Assembly (NCBI GenBank): GCA_002319955.1
Contig: DCJS01000017.1
Location: forward strand, 54,521 to 88,723
DNA from: Flavobacteriales bacterium UBA1694
GTDB lineage: Bacteria > Bacteroidota > Bacteroidia > Flavobacteriales > Weeksellaceae
Length of the DNA stretch: 34,203 nt
Direction of reading: 5' to 3'
The notes under the pieces were generated by a model that was not told the origin of the DNA, searched no databases, and saw only the letters and a program-made list of their open reading frames with translations. Numbering within the stretch: the stretch's first letter is position 1; every line of letters begins with the position of its first letter. The translations under genes were made by a program, and so were the position numbers. Of the stretch, positions 1 to 8,042 are shown one piece after another.

Positions 1-149
1 AGTTCTTTTAACGCCGTGAGTGGCTGCTCATTAGCGCCTATAGAGTCCTCTAGCTGCTGCTGTGAGAGGGACGTCTGCGTCGCAGGGGTCTCTTTTTTAC
101 ACGCTGTTAAACTTAATGTAAGTACGAGAAGGGCACAAATTCTTTTCAT
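1..149 (-). CDS. Lipoprotein, C-terminal part outside the window
   Basis: The minus strand reads from an ATG at 149-147 with no stop to the window edge, about 49 codons. The product starts MKRICALLVLTLSLTACKKE, a typical Bacteroidota lipoprotein signal: a short basic N-terminus, a hydrophobic stretch and a lipobox (LTAC) whose cysteine would be acylated. The mature part begins KKE and continues Gln/Ser/Thr-rich. It is probably anchored in the inner or outer membrane. Function is unknown because the body of the protein is missing. It diverges from the flavoprotein gene with only 25 bp between start codons, so the two promoters must overlap each other or the coding regions. The lipoprotein call is fairly sure; identity is not. 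Confidence 0.7.
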   Translation of the reverse strand, partial: MKRICALLVLTLSLTACKKETPATQTSLSQQQLEDSIGANEQPLTALKE

Positions 150-174
150 AATTTTTCTTAGTTTTGTTACACCT

Positions 175-1299
175 ATGGATTCAACTTTACAGAAAGTCAA
201 AAAGGGTGTGTTTCACTCGCTAAAAATAACGAAAAAAGAGCAACTTACCAAAAGCACTTTTTCTTTGGAGCTCGAAATTCCCGAGGATTTGAAAGGCAAT
301 TTCGCCTATCAATCGGGACAATATGTGACCCTTTGCTACACGCATCAAGGAGAGCTCTACTTTAATGATTACTCAATGACGGGCCTAAGTCTAGAGCCCA
401 CTTTAAATCTTGCCATTAAAGTCAATGATCCTTTAAGCTCTACCCAAAGTTTGGATCAAAACTATCCAGTGGGAAGTACCCTTGAGGTTTCAGAGCCAAA
501 AGGCCGTTTTACCCTTGAGTCTAAACCCCACGAATTTCGAACTATCGTCGCCTTTGCTTCAGGCATCGGCATCACGCCGATACTCAGTCATTTTAAATTT
601 CTTTTAAAATCAGAACCCAGAACGCGCCTGTTTCTTTTCTATGGGAACCGCACACGCAAGGAGGTCGCCTTTAAAGAAGAAATTGAAACCCTAAAGGCGG
701 CGCATAGGGACCGCTTTGAAGTGCATTATTTCTATTCGCGCGAAAAAATCGGCAATGGCTTTGTTGAGGGCCGAATCGATGCAAAAAAGGTTCATCTTAT
801 TATTAATCAGATTATGATGATTGACGACACAGACGAGGAGTCCACCCTTTGGGATGCCGTCGATCATGTTTTGATTTGTGGTAAGGGCGAGATGATTAAA
901 TCAATTGCCAGAGCCTGCTATGAAAATGGCATTCCAAAAAAACAGATTCATTTTGAGCTTTTCGAAGAATTTAATGACGACATTTATCCTGTGGAAGTTC
1001 AGCTTCCTCACATCAGTCCCGTCCATGTGAAGTTTTTATACAACGGGCAGTGGCATCAGACGCAGCTGGAGTCGAATAAAAACAAGCTGTTACAAAGTTT
1101 ATCCGTGCAGAAATTTAGCCTGCCGTTTTCGTGTAAGTCGGGAATCTGCGGCTCGTGCCAATGCAAACTGGTTGAAGGGGAAGTAGAGCTTTTAGAGAAT
1201 GAGTATTTAACGCAAAGCGAAGAGGACCGGGGTCAAATTTTGGCCTGCATGTCCTACGCTTTAAACGAGACAATTGTCTTAGATTTTGATCAAGTTTGA
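175..1299 (+). CDS. PaaE-like 2Fe-2S flavoprotein oxidoreductase
   Basis: 374 residues in the three-part arrangement of PaaE/ferredoxin-NADP reductase-like enzymes: FAD-binding beta-barrel (about 10-115), NAD(P)-binding domain (about 120-265, with FASGIGITPI at 127-136 and a CGKGEM motif near 235) and a C-terminal plant-type ferredoxin domain. The cluster cysteines C320, C325, C328 and C358 fit CX4CX2CX29C exactly. It should pass electrons from NAD(P)H via FAD to the iron-sulfur centre and then to an oxygenase or another acceptor. The usual FAD-contacting R-x-Y-S motif reads N64-D-Y-S here, so the arginine is missing. I start at the ATG at 175; the open frame extends further upstream, but that part overlaps the divergent lipoprotein gene and does not look like this family. 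No other paa genes are nearby, so the acceptor is unknown. Confidence 0.8.
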   Translation: MDSTLQKVKKGVFHSLKITKKEQLTKSTFSLELEIPEDLKGNFAYQSGQYVTLCYTHQGELYFNDYSMTGLSLEPTLNLAIKVNDPLSSTQSLDQNYPVGSTLEVSEPKGRFTLESKPHEFRTIVAFASGIGITPILSHFKFLLKSEPRTRLFLFYGNRTRKEVAFKEEIETLKAAHRDRFEVHYFYSREKIGNGFVEGRIDAKKVHLIINQIMMIDDTDEESTLWDAVDHVLICGKGEMIKSIARACYENGIPKKQIHFELFEEFNDDIYPVEVQLPHISPVHVKFLYNGQWHQTQLESNKNKLLQSLSVQKFSLPFSCKSGICGSCQCKLVEGEVELLENEYLTQSEEDRGQILACMSYALNETIVLDFDQV

Positions 1300-1907
1300 A
1301 AGGTGCACTAAACATAGTCAAGATTTTACTTAGAACCCTAGAGTTAGCGGTTCTAATGATGCTCTTTGCAAACGTTTGGGTTTTTGCATTGACCAACGGT
1401 CGAACCTTTACAAAAATATCAAAAATTCCTCCTCGCAGTACGGCCCTTGTGCTTGGAACCTCCCCAAAAACCATGAGTGGCAATGCCAATCCTTATTTTA
1501 TAGCTCGCATGGAGGCAGCCGCCCTTTTGTATCACCATGGGAAAATTAAACGCATTCTTGTAAGCGGAGAGAAGAGTCGGGGCTACGACGAGCCCACGGC
1601 GATGAAAAACTTTCTTATCTACCAAGAGGGGGTGCCTTCCGATATAATCATAATGGACTCAAAGGGGCTGAGCACCAAGCAAAGCATCGATCGGTGTAAG
1701 GAGCTCTATTTAGAAAGTAGTGTGATTATCGTCTCACAAGGCTTCCACAATTTTAGAGCGCTTTTCTTTGCTCGAAACGCTCAAATGAATGCCCTTGGAT
1801 TTGATGCGCAAGACATTTCGAGACCGGAGAGTTTTTACCGAAATCAGACGCGTGAATTTTTCGCTCGCGTTTTAGCCGTCGTGCACTATGTGCTGGGTAT
1901 TGGCTAA
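1296..1907 (+). CDS. SanA/YdcF-like (DUF218) membrane protein
   Basis: About 203 residues: one N-terminal membrane segment (roughly 8-30) followed by an extracytoplasmic DUF218 domain. Family hallmarks visible are ALVLGTS after the membrane anchor, an NPYF..R..AA segment, a KIKRILVSG strand, a DEP.AM motif, and a late VSQGFHNFRALF segment. SanA of Escherichia coli is linked to envelope barrier function (vancomycin exclusion); the chemistry is not established. The start is uncertain. A TTG at 1296 overlaps the stop of the flavoprotein gene by 4 nt and keeps the whole membrane segment; the first ATG (about 1356) would cut into it. The overlap suggests one transcript with the gene upstream. Confidence 0.7.
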   Translation: MKGALNIVKILLRTLELAVLMMLFANVWVFALTNGRTFTKISKIPPRSTALVLGTSPKTMSGNANPYFIARMEAAALLYHHGKIKRILVSGEKSRGYDEPTAMKNFLIYQEGVPSDIIIMDSKGLSTKQSIDRCKELYLESSVIIVSQGFHNFRALFFARNAQMNALGFDAQDISRPESFYRNQTREFFARVLAVVHYVLGIG

Positions 1908-2001
1908 GAAAGGCGGCTAAATTCACCCCCGTTTGGCCTAGCGCAAACGCGTTAAGTCAGCGTCCGACTCAAAAGTATAGAGCTGCTTTTAATTAAAATA
2001 T

Positions 2002-2009
2002 TATCTTTG
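2002..2009 (+). promoter_or_regulatory. Bacteroidota -7 promoter element for udk
   Basis: TATCTTTG matches TAnnTTTG exactly and ends 17 nt before the udk ATG. No clear -33 TTG lies at the usual distance, so this is a single-element match. Confidence 0.6.
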
Positions 2010-2026
2010 TAAAAATTATTTTAAAC

Positions 2027-2644
2027 ATGCTGGTCATCGGAATCGCAGGAGGAACTGGAAGTGGGAAAACCACAGTCGTAAGCAAAATTCTTCAACAACT
2101 TAGCGCAGAAGGCGTCAATGTGCTTTCTCAGGATAATTATTACCATGACAATCAGCATCTTTCGCTTCATGAGCGGGAATCTCTGAATTACGACCATCCG
2201 AAATCCATTGATTTTGAACTGCTCACGAGTCATGTTCGGGCTTTGAAAAACAAAGAGAATATCGAGCAGCCTATTTATAGTTTTGTTACCCATAGCCGCA
2301 CGGGAGACCATCTGACCATTGAGCCGAAGAACGTGCTTATTATCGAGGGTATTTTGGTTTTAACTCACCCCGAATTACTTAAGGAATACGATCTGAAAGT
2401 TTTCGTGCATGCCGATTCAGACGAGCGGTTAATTCGCCGAATTCGCCGCGATACCCAGGAGCGAGGTAGGGATTTGGATGAGGTGCTTCACCGCTACCAA
2501 ACCACCCTAAAGCCGATGCATAAGGAATTCATCGAGCCTTCTAAAAATGAGGCCGATTTGATTGTTCCTAACATGAAGCATAACAACGTGGCCATTGATT
2601 TTTTGACCACCGTCATTAACAATTCATTGAAAAAAACGCACTAA
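2027..2644 (+). CDS. udk: Uridine kinase
   Basis: 205 residues, the normal length for uridine/cytidine kinase. It phosphorylates uridine and cytidine with ATP or GTP in the cytoplasmic pyrimidine salvage pathway. The P-loop GGTGSGKTT sits at residues 8-16. Other family features are QDNYYHD, the nucleoside-binding NYDHP..ID segment, IIEGILVL, the lid arginines in RLIRRIRRDTQERGR, and VPNMKHNNVAIDFL near the C-terminus. A TAnnTTTG element lies 17 nt upstream. The stop overlaps the next start by one base (TAATG), so the FtsB-like gene is translationally coupled. This pairing of udk with a septum-formation-initiator gene is common in Flavobacteriia. Confidence 0.93.
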   Translation: MLVIGIAGGTGSGKTTVVSKILQQLSAEGVNVLSQDNYYHDNQHLSLHERESLNYDHPKSIDFELLTSHVRALKNKENIEQPIYSFVTHSRTGDHLTIEPKNVLIIEGILVLTHPELLKEYDLKVFVHADSDERLIRRIRRDTQERGRDLDEVLHRYQTTLKPMHKEFIEPSKNEADLIVPNMKHNNVAIDFLTTVINNSLKKTH

Positions 2645-3006
2645 TGCTCAAACCCCTGATTAAAGAGCTTAAACCAAAGTCCAAAGGCTACAAGCTGGTG
2701 AAGAAGTACATTTTCAATAAGTACTTTATTACCATTGTCGGTTTTTTACTTTGGATGACCCTTTTTGACAGCACTTCCTATTTAGTCATCAATGATTTAA
2801 ATAAGGAAATTGACAAATACGAAACGCAATTAGATTACTACCAAACGGAGTACAAGAAGAACGATACGTTTTACAAAAAACTCATGAACAATAAGGATGA
2901 AAAGCAGAAGTATGCGCGTGAAAATTATTTTATGCGTAAACCGGACGAAGAAATCTTTATCTTAGTGGTGGATTCAAGTAACTTAAAGAAAACCCCTACG
3001 CAGTAG
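2644..3006 (+). CDS. FtsB/DivIC-like septum formation initiator
   Basis: 120 residues. A basic cytoplasmic N-terminus (1-26) is followed by one membrane segment (about 27-45) and then a coiled coil (about 50-90) rich in K/E/N/Y, ending in a short region with ENYFMRKPDEEIF. That layout and the R/K-E-x-Y segment after the coil are typical of FtsB/DivIC, which bridges FtsL and FtsQ/DivIB in the divisome and activates septal peptidoglycan synthesis. The start overlaps the udk stop by one base. The family is divergent in sequence, so the call rests on architecture plus conserved position after udk. Confidence 0.8.
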   Translation: MLKPLIKELKPKSKGYKLVKKYIFNKYFITIVGFLLWMTLFDSTSYLVINDLNKEIDKYETQLDYYQTEYKKNDTFYKKLMNNKDEKQKYARENYFMRKPDEEIFILVVDSSNLKKTPTQ

Positions 3007-3032
3007 CCTAGACTAAATACGCTCTAATTCAA

Positions 3033-4193
3033 ATGCCAACACCAACCACCCTGAAAGATTGGGAAGCGCTTGTAAAAAAGCAGCAAAACCTCCAGGATCT
3101 CTATGCCAGTCTCTCGAAAGAGAATTTGGAAGGTCTTGAGGTGAGACCTATTTATGCAAGAGGACAAGAGAATTTGGTAGAAATCCCTCGCATCGAGGAA
3201 TCTAGTGTTTTGGTGGCCGCTTACCATGAAAGCCTTGAGCAGGATGTTTATAGTTTTTCCCTTGAGAATAACGTCGAAGGCCTTAGTGATAAAACACTTT
3301 TTATTACCTCGAAAGCGCTCTGCGAGCACATTCTAACGGATTCTAACCGCGTGTTTCCGCTTGTGGAAGTGTTTGATCCAATAACCCAGAAGCTTAATGA
3401 GCAGCTTGGGAAAGAATTTTTAGCCAAGAAGTTTCAGCGGGCCTTTTGCATTGATTTATCACTCTACCAAAATGCCGGCGCCACTAGTGTGCAGCAGCTT
3501 TCTATCGGACTGGCAAAATTAAAAGAAGTTCTTGAAGTTTTTGGCCCAAAGAGTCTTGATCAAATTCTATTTAAGACCGCTGTGGGACAAAATTACTTCT
3601 TTGAAATCGCGAAACTGCGGGCCTTAAAACTCCTTTTCAATCAACTCGCAAAAGAGTACGCAGCCACTGGGGTTCCTTATGTGTTTGCCCAGACTAGCGA
3701 TAGAAATAAGTCGGCCTTTGATCAGGAAAACAACCTCATTCGCTCGAGCCTTGAACTTTCAGCAGCCATGATTGGTGGGGCAGATGCCCTTTTCTCCAAC
3801 GATTACAAACTAGAGAATTCCGAGGCTTTAAGCCGTGAAATTGGCTTTAAGCAGCAAGTCGTACTTGCCTACGAGAGTTTAATCAATGTGTTTGATGATG
3901 CCTCAGGCGGAAGCTACTATGTCGAGGATCTTACGCGCCAACTGTGCGAGAAAGCATGGGACGCCTTTTTAGAAATTGAGCAAAATGGGGGCTACGAAAA
4001 AGCCTTTGAAAGCGGCCAGATTCAAAAACAAATCTACGCCGCGGCCCTCAAGGAGCAGCAGTGGTTTGAAGAGGGGAAAATTAAACTCATAGGAGTGAAT
4101 CTCTACCCGAAGCGAGAGCCAACCAAAGAGGCGCAGTCTCTATATGATGTCTCTCTAATTAAAGCCGTTCGCCTTTCAGAGCAATTTGAATAG
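3033..4193 (+). CDS. mutA: Methylmalonyl-CoA mutase small (beta) subunit
   Basis: 386 residues resembling the non-catalytic small subunit of adenosylcobalamin-dependent methylmalonyl-CoA mutase. The C-terminal half carries the mutase-type barrel signatures: FAQTSDRNKS, a GGADALFSNDY segment, then DDASGGSYYVEDLT and a following EKAWDAFLEIE..GGYEKAF stretch. The cobalamin-binding domain, with its DxHxxG motif, is absent, as expected for this subunit. Remembered homologues run to about 450 residues, so this one is short. The pathway is propionyl-CoA/succinyl-CoA interconversion. It follows the FtsB-like gene by 26 nt, the usual flavobacterial order, but the large catalytic subunit normally found directly downstream is not there; a methyltransferase gene is. 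The partner must be encoded elsewhere, or the protein is an orphan. Confidence 0.8.
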   Translation: MPTPTTLKDWEALVKKQQNLQDLYASLSKENLEGLEVRPIYARGQENLVEIPRIEESSVLVAAYHESLEQDVYSFSLENNVEGLSDKTLFITSKALCEHILTDSNRVFPLVEVFDPITQKLNEQLGKEFLAKKFQRAFCIDLSLYQNAGATSVQQLSIGLAKLKEVLEVFGPKSLDQILFKTAVGQNYFFEIAKLRALKLLFNQLAKEYAATGVPYVFAQTSDRNKSAFDQENNLIRSSLELSAAMIGGADALFSNDYKLENSEALSREIGFKQQVVLAYESLINVFDDASGGSYYVEDLTRQLCEKAWDAFLEIEQNGGYEKAFESGQIQKQIYAAALKEQQWFEEGKIKLIGVNLYPKREPTKEAQSLYDVSLIKAVRLSEQFE

Positions 4194-4231
4194 GCTTGGC
4201 TACGGTTTTAATTTAGACTAATAGTGCGCAG

Positions 4232-5383
4232 GTGACCTACGGTGAATTACTTAAATCAGATGTTCAAACGTATCTAAAGGAGCATACGGATGCCAATTTG
4301 GCCGCCTTAATGCTAAAAAAATCCCCTTTTCCAAAGGTGAGTATGCGCGAGCTTGTCGTTCAGATTAAAGGAAGGCAAGTCGCTAAGAAAAAATACCCGT
4401 TTCTACTGAAAGAAGGCATTGTCTTTCCTGAACATCTAAATCTGGAACAAAGCTCCTCTATGGCCACCGCCCAGCATAAGAGTGTAGGCCTGGAAGGCAA
4501 TCGTTTTGTAGATCTTACTTGCGGCTTTGGTATTGATGCCTACTTTCTTTCTAGAGGCTTTAAATCTGTGGATTTGGTGGAGCGAAATTCGGCCTTACTT
4601 GAGATCGTTAAGCACAATTGGAGCGTTTTAAATAGAGAGGCGCAGTTTATCGAATCAGATCTGCAGTCCTTTCTCTTGAACTCACAGCAAGTCTACGATT
4701 TGATTTATTTAGACCCCGCAAGGCGCGACTCTAAAAAGAATAAAGTCTTTTTGCTCGAGGACCTTTCCCCAAACCTCTTAGAAATTCAAAAGGACTTACT
4801 AAGACGCTCGAAAAAAGTTCTAATCAAGCTCTCCCCCTTAATTGACTTAACCTACTTAAATGAGGTGCTTGAAGGGTTAATTCAGATTGAGATTATAGCG
4901 CTAAAAAATGAAGTTAAGGAAGTCTTAGTGACTCTGGGGCAAAAAGAATCAAACCCTGAGCTTTTATATAAATGCGTGAATTTAGAAAGCAACGAGCCCG
5001 ATTTTGTATTTACGCAATCGCAGAAACTTCTTCCCGCCCAGTACAGTGAGCCCCTTGCGTATTTATACATCCCAAATAATGCGATTTTAAAGTCGGGCGC
5101 TTTTTCCCTGGTGGCCTCTCGCTTTGAATTAAAAAAATTGGCGCCCAACACCCATCTTTATACTTCAAATAAGAAATTGACAGGATTTCCAGGCCGTATT
5201 TTGCGCGTGGAGCCTATTGAGCCTACGACGCTTTCGAAAAACAGCCAGTTCAATATTATTTCAAAAAATTACCCTTTAAAACCCCAAGAGCTTAAAGTCA
5301 AATATAAATTGAAAGATGGGGGAGAGCACTACCTTATCTTTACCGAGTCTGTGGGTGGAAAAATAGTTCTAAAATCAATTTAA
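4232..5383 (+). CDS. THUMP-like class I SAM-dependent methyltransferase
   Basis: 383 residues. An N-terminal helical part (1-85), including a K-x-P-x-(30)-LNLEQSSS segment, is followed by a Rossmann methyltransferase domain. Motif I is FVDLTCGFGIDAYFLS (92-107), the acidic ribose-binding residue is E117, and the catalytic-type motif DLIYLDPARR lies at 156-165. The C-terminal part (from about 270) fits the THUMP-like fold annotated in Bacteroidota relatives. DP-A-R-R resembles RNA or protein N-methyltransferases, but the substrate is unknown. Translation starts at GTG 4232, the only start that keeps the N-terminal part; the gap from mutA is 38 nt. It sits where the mutase large subunit is usual in related genomes. 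Confidence 0.75.
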   Translation: MTYGELLKSDVQTYLKEHTDANLAALMLKKSPFPKVSMRELVVQIKGRQVAKKKYPFLLKEGIVFPEHLNLEQSSSMATAQHKSVGLEGNRFVDLTCGFGIDAYFLSRGFKSVDLVERNSALLEIVKHNWSVLNREAQFIESDLQSFLLNSQQVYDLIYLDPARRDSKKNKVFLLEDLSPNLLEIQKDLLRRSKKVLIKLSPLIDLTYLNEVLEGLIQIEIIALKNEVKEVLVTLGQKESNPELLYKCVNLESNEPDFVFTQSQKLLPAQYSEPLAYLYIPNNAILKSGAFSLVASRFELKKLAPNTHLYTSNKKLTGFPGRILRVEPIEPTTLSKNSQFNIISKNYPLKPQELKVKYKLKDGGEHYLIFTESVGGKIVLKSI

Positions 5384-5387
5384 TCGT

Positions 5388-5418
5388 TTTGCGGAGTCTT
5401 AAGTATTTCATACTTTTG
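5388..5418 (+). promoter_or_regulatory. Canonical TTTG-N19-TAnnTTTG promoter
   Basis: TTTG at 5388-5391 and TACTTTTG at 5411-5418 are separated by 19 nt, the textbook Bacteroidota spacing. It would drive the small lipoprotein gene starting at 5480, with a leader of about 55 nt. It is the best two-element promoter match in the window. Confidence 0.65.
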
Positions 5419-5479
5419 GCAAAGAAATTTATTTAAGCCTGTTTTAAACTAACCGCGGCTTAATTTTAATCCTAATTGT

Positions 5480-5713
5480 ATGAAAAAACTAGTCTTTGCA
5501 GTGGCCTTTTGCGCCGTTTTAGTAAGTTGTAAAAAAATTGCTGCCGGTGGAAACCAAGGCGTATTAGTCATGGAAGACGGGGTAGAGCGCTACGATTCAA
5601 GTGAATCCCGCACCGCAAAACAAAGCCCTAGTAAGCCAGCTGTAGACACAGCGGCAAGCGCGAGCTCAGCACCTGATTCCACAGCGGTGATGCCAACGCA
5701 GCCAACCCACTAA
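5480..5713 (+). CDS. Small lipoprotein of unknown function
   Basis: 77 residues. The signal peptide starts MKKLVFAVAFCAVLVSC, with a lipobox LVSC at 14-17 followed by KK. The mature part is only about 60 residues and is low in complexity after residue 40, rich in Ser, Ala, Pro, Thr and Asp. It looks like a flexible surface or periplasmic tether rather than a folded enzyme. It has its own well-formed promoter at 5388-5418 and is followed by two hairpins, so it may be a single-gene transcript. I do not recognise a family. Confidence 0.75.
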   Translation: MKKLVFAVAFCAVLVSCKKIAAGGNQGVLVMEDGVERYDSSESRTAKQSPSKPAVDTAASASSAPDSTAVMPTQPTH

Positions 5714-5747
5714 GTCTTTGCTGCCGTTAGGGAGCTGATTTAACTAT

Positions 5748-5773
5748 TTTGAAATCCCTTTGGGGGTTTCAAA
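5748..5773. terminator. Hairpin downstream of the small lipoprotein gene
   Basis: TTTGAAATCCC (5748-5758) pairs with GGGGTTTCAAA (5763-5773), giving an 11-bp stem with one G-T pair. No T tract follows on the plus strand, so it may act with the next hairpin or be an RNA 3'-end stabiliser. Confidence 0.5.
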
Positions 5774-5797
5774 CCAATAAATACTATTGAAATGTCT

Positions 5798-5817
5798 TGC
5801 CTTAGCAAGGCATTTTT
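5798..5817 (+). terminator. Rho-independent terminator
   Basis: Stem TGCCTT / AAGGCA with loop AGC, followed by TTTTT. It ends the lipoprotein transcript 33 nt before the dipeptidase start. Confidence 0.7.
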
Positions 5818-5849
5818 GTTAGTTTTACACTCTACGTAAATATTTGAAT

Positions 5850-7232
5850 ATGGAGCAGACTTTAAATTACATTGAACAAAACAAAGCGCGTTTTCTAGAC
5901 GAATTACTAGAACTCTTGAAAATCGCTTCAATTAGTGCCGATCCGGCTTATAACCAGGACGTTTTAGACTGCGCCGACAAAGTGGCCCAGTACCTAACAG
6001 ATGCAGGCGCCGACAAAGTCGAGGTTTGCGATACCGAAGGGTATCCAATTGTCTATGGCGAAAAGATTCTAGATCCGTCTCTACCGACTGTTTTGGTTTA
6101 TGGCCACTACGATGTGCAACCGCCAGATCCGCTTGATTTGTGGAAAAAACCTCCTTTTGAGCCTTATATTGAAAAAACAGAACTTCATCCCGAGGGCGCA
6201 ATCTTTGCCCGTGGCTCCGCGGATGATAAAGGCCAATTTTTCATGCATGTGAAGGCGTTTGAGGCCATGATTAAGACCGAGTCGCTTCCATGTAATGTCA
6301 AATTTATTATTGAAGGCGAGGAAGAGGTAGGCAGTAAGAGTCTAGAAGGATTTGTGAAACAGCACACTGAGAAACTCTCTTGTGACTGCATCCTAATTTC
6401 GGATACCCATATCTACTCAAGAGAACAGCCGACAGTAACCACCGGACTTAGAGGACTCAGTTATGTCGAGGTTGAGGTGCAAGGCCCAAACCGCGATCTT
6501 CACTCAGGTCTTTACGGGGGCGCTGTACCCAATCCAATCCACGTGCTCTCGCGCATGGTTGCCGATTTAATTGACGAGGATGGGAAAATTAAGATTGACG
6601 GCTTTTACGACAACGTCTTAGAAATAAGCAGCGAAGATCGCCTTGAAATGAACCGACTTAAAGATAATCCAGAAGAGTTCATGCAGAGCATTGGACTCTC
6701 TGGCGTGGAAGGCGAAAAAGGGTATACCACCTTAGAGCGAACCTCCATTCGTCCAACACTAGATTGCAATGGAATCTGGGGAGGGTATATTGGCGAGGGT
6801 GCTAAAACGGTGATTCCCTCCAAAGCCTTTGCGAAAATTTCTATGCGTCTGGTCCCTTACCAAACGCCAGAGGAGATCACAGAGAAATTCACGGCTTATT
6901 TTGAAAAGATTGCGCCAAGCAATGTAAAAGTAAAAGTAACCCCGCACCACGGCGGAATGCCTTACGTTCTTCCAAGCGATACGAAAGAATATTTAGCCGC
7001 TAAAAAAGCGATGGAAACAGCCTTTGGAAAAGAGGTTCTTCCGTACCGAAGCGGCGGGAGTATTCCAATTACAGCCATGTTTGAACAGGTTCTAAAAGCC
7101 AAATCAGTGCTTATGGGCTTTGGGCTTGATTCCGATGCGATTCACTCGCCGAACGAACACTATGGCCTCTTTAATTTTTATAAAGGAATTGAAAGTATTC
7201 CTTTGTTTTTTGCGAATTACGCAAAAGGTTAA
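5850..7232 (+). CDS. M20-family dipeptidase/metallopeptidase
   Basis: About 460 residues, normal for the M20 carnosinase/CNDP-like dipeptidases that cut dipeptides or the last bond of small peptides with a two-zinc centre. Metal and catalytic motifs in order are GHYDVQP (H86, D88), RGSADDKGQ (121-129, bridging Asp), EGEEEVGS (155-162, general-base Glu), SDTHI, and the late SPNEHYG segment with the last metal histidine. The lid/dimerisation domain carries PNRDLHSGLYGGAVPNP. It probably acts in the cytoplasm, since no signal peptide is visible. I start at ATG 5850; a TTG two codons upstream is possible but weaker. It lies between two terminators (5798 and 7251), so it is monocistronic. Confidence 0.9.
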   Translation: MEQTLNYIEQNKARFLDELLELLKIASISADPAYNQDVLDCADKVAQYLTDAGADKVEVCDTEGYPIVYGEKILDPSLPTVLVYGHYDVQPPDPLDLWKKPPFEPYIEKTELHPEGAIFARGSADDKGQFFMHVKAFEAMIKTESLPCNVKFIIEGEEEVGSKSLEGFVKQHTEKLSCDCILISDTHIYSREQPTVTTGLRGLSYVEVEVQGPNRDLHSGLYGGAVPNPIHVLSRMVADLIDEDGKIKIDGFYDNVLEISSEDRLEMNRLKDNPEEFMQSIGLSGVEGEKGYTTLERTSIRPTLDCNGIWGGYIGEGAKTVIPSKAFAKISMRLVPYQTPEEITEKFTAYFEKIAPSNVKVKVTPHHGGMPYVLPSDTKEYLAAKKAMETAFGKEVLPYRSGGSIPITAMFEQVLKAKSVLMGFGLDSDAIHSPNEHYGLFNFYKGIESIPLFFANYAKG

Positions 7233-7250
7233 AATTTAATTAATTTCTAT

Positions 7251-7276
7251 AAAACGCCCCGTATTTGGGGCGTTTT
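7251..7276. terminator. Strong rho-independent terminator
   Basis: AAAACGCCCC / GGGGCGTTTT with a 6-nt loop, followed by more T on the plus strand and preceded by A, so it can work in both directions. It ends the dipeptidase gene. Confidence 0.9.
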
Positions 7277-7291
7277 TTGTACTTTTAGGAC

Positions 7292-7999
7292 ATGGAAAAT
7301 AAAGTGATTTATATTACAGGCGCCACCAAGGGAATTGGATTCGGTGTGGCTGAATTGCTGCTGAAAAGCGGTTATAAAGTGGCTTTTAGTGGCCGAAATG
7401 AAGCAGACGTCAATAAAGTGGCTCTGGAACTGAGTCGCATTTCAATGGACGTGCTTGGCGTGGTTTCGGATGTTCGAGACTATGAAAAAGAAGAGCTGGC
7501 AGTAAAAACGATTCTAGAGAAGTTTGGCCGCTTAGATGTGGTGATTGCCAACGCAGGAATGGGAATTTTCAAACCAGTGGACGAGATTTCCCTAGAAGAG
7601 TGGAACCAGATGATTGCAACCAATTTAACAGGCGCTTTTCATACAATGAAAGCCTCAGTAGAAGCTTTAAAAGCAAGCCAAGGCTATTATATCAGTATTT
7701 CCTCCTTAGCAGGAACTAACTTCTTTGAAAATGGCGCCGCCTACAATGCAAGTAAATTCGGCGTGGTAGGATTTAGTCAAGCGGCAATGCTCGATTTAAG
7801 AAAATACGGCATCAGTGTGTGCACGATTATGCCGGGTTCCGTCTCGAGTCATTTTGCCGGTAACGACCCAGCCCAAAAAGACCACTGGAAGATTCAACCA
7901 GAGGATTTAGGCGAACTCATTCACGGTATTTTAAAAATGAACCGTAGAGCACTGCCCAGTAAGATTGAAATACGTCCAAGTCGCCCCGATTTGAAATAG
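7292..7999 (+). CDS. Short-chain dehydrogenase/reductase (SDR)
   Basis: 235 residues, a classical SDR. The cofactor motif TGATKGIG is at 9-16, NAGMG at 87-91, the structural N111, a serine pair at 137-138, and the catalytic Y151-N-A-S-K155. R35 after the second strand (SGRN) suggests NADP preference, by family rule. The C-terminal segment has the PGSVSSHF pattern common in 3-ketoacyl-ACP reductase-like SDRs. The substrate cannot be told from sequence. Its start lies 16 nt after the terminator hairpin, with a near-match promoter (TACTTTTA) at about 7280. Confidence 0.87.
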   Translation: MENKVIYITGATKGIGFGVAELLLKSGYKVAFSGRNEADVNKVALELSRISMDVLGVVSDVRDYEKEELAVKTILEKFGRLDVVIANAGMGIFKPVDEISLEEWNQMIATNLTGAFHTMKASVEALKASQGYYISISSLAGTNFFENGAAYNASKFGVVGFSQAAMLDLRKYGISVCTIMPGSVSSHFAGNDPAQKDHWKIQPEDLGELIHGILKMNRRALPSKIEIRPSRPDLK

Positions 8000-8042
8000 A
8001 CCAAATTAAGCCTAATGCATTGAATACTAATTTTTTAGTTTG

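Noticed and set aside
16..174. Longer N-terminus for the flavoprotein, starting near base 16
   Set aside because: The extra 53 residues lie antisense to the lipoprotein signal peptide and do not resemble the FAD domain start.
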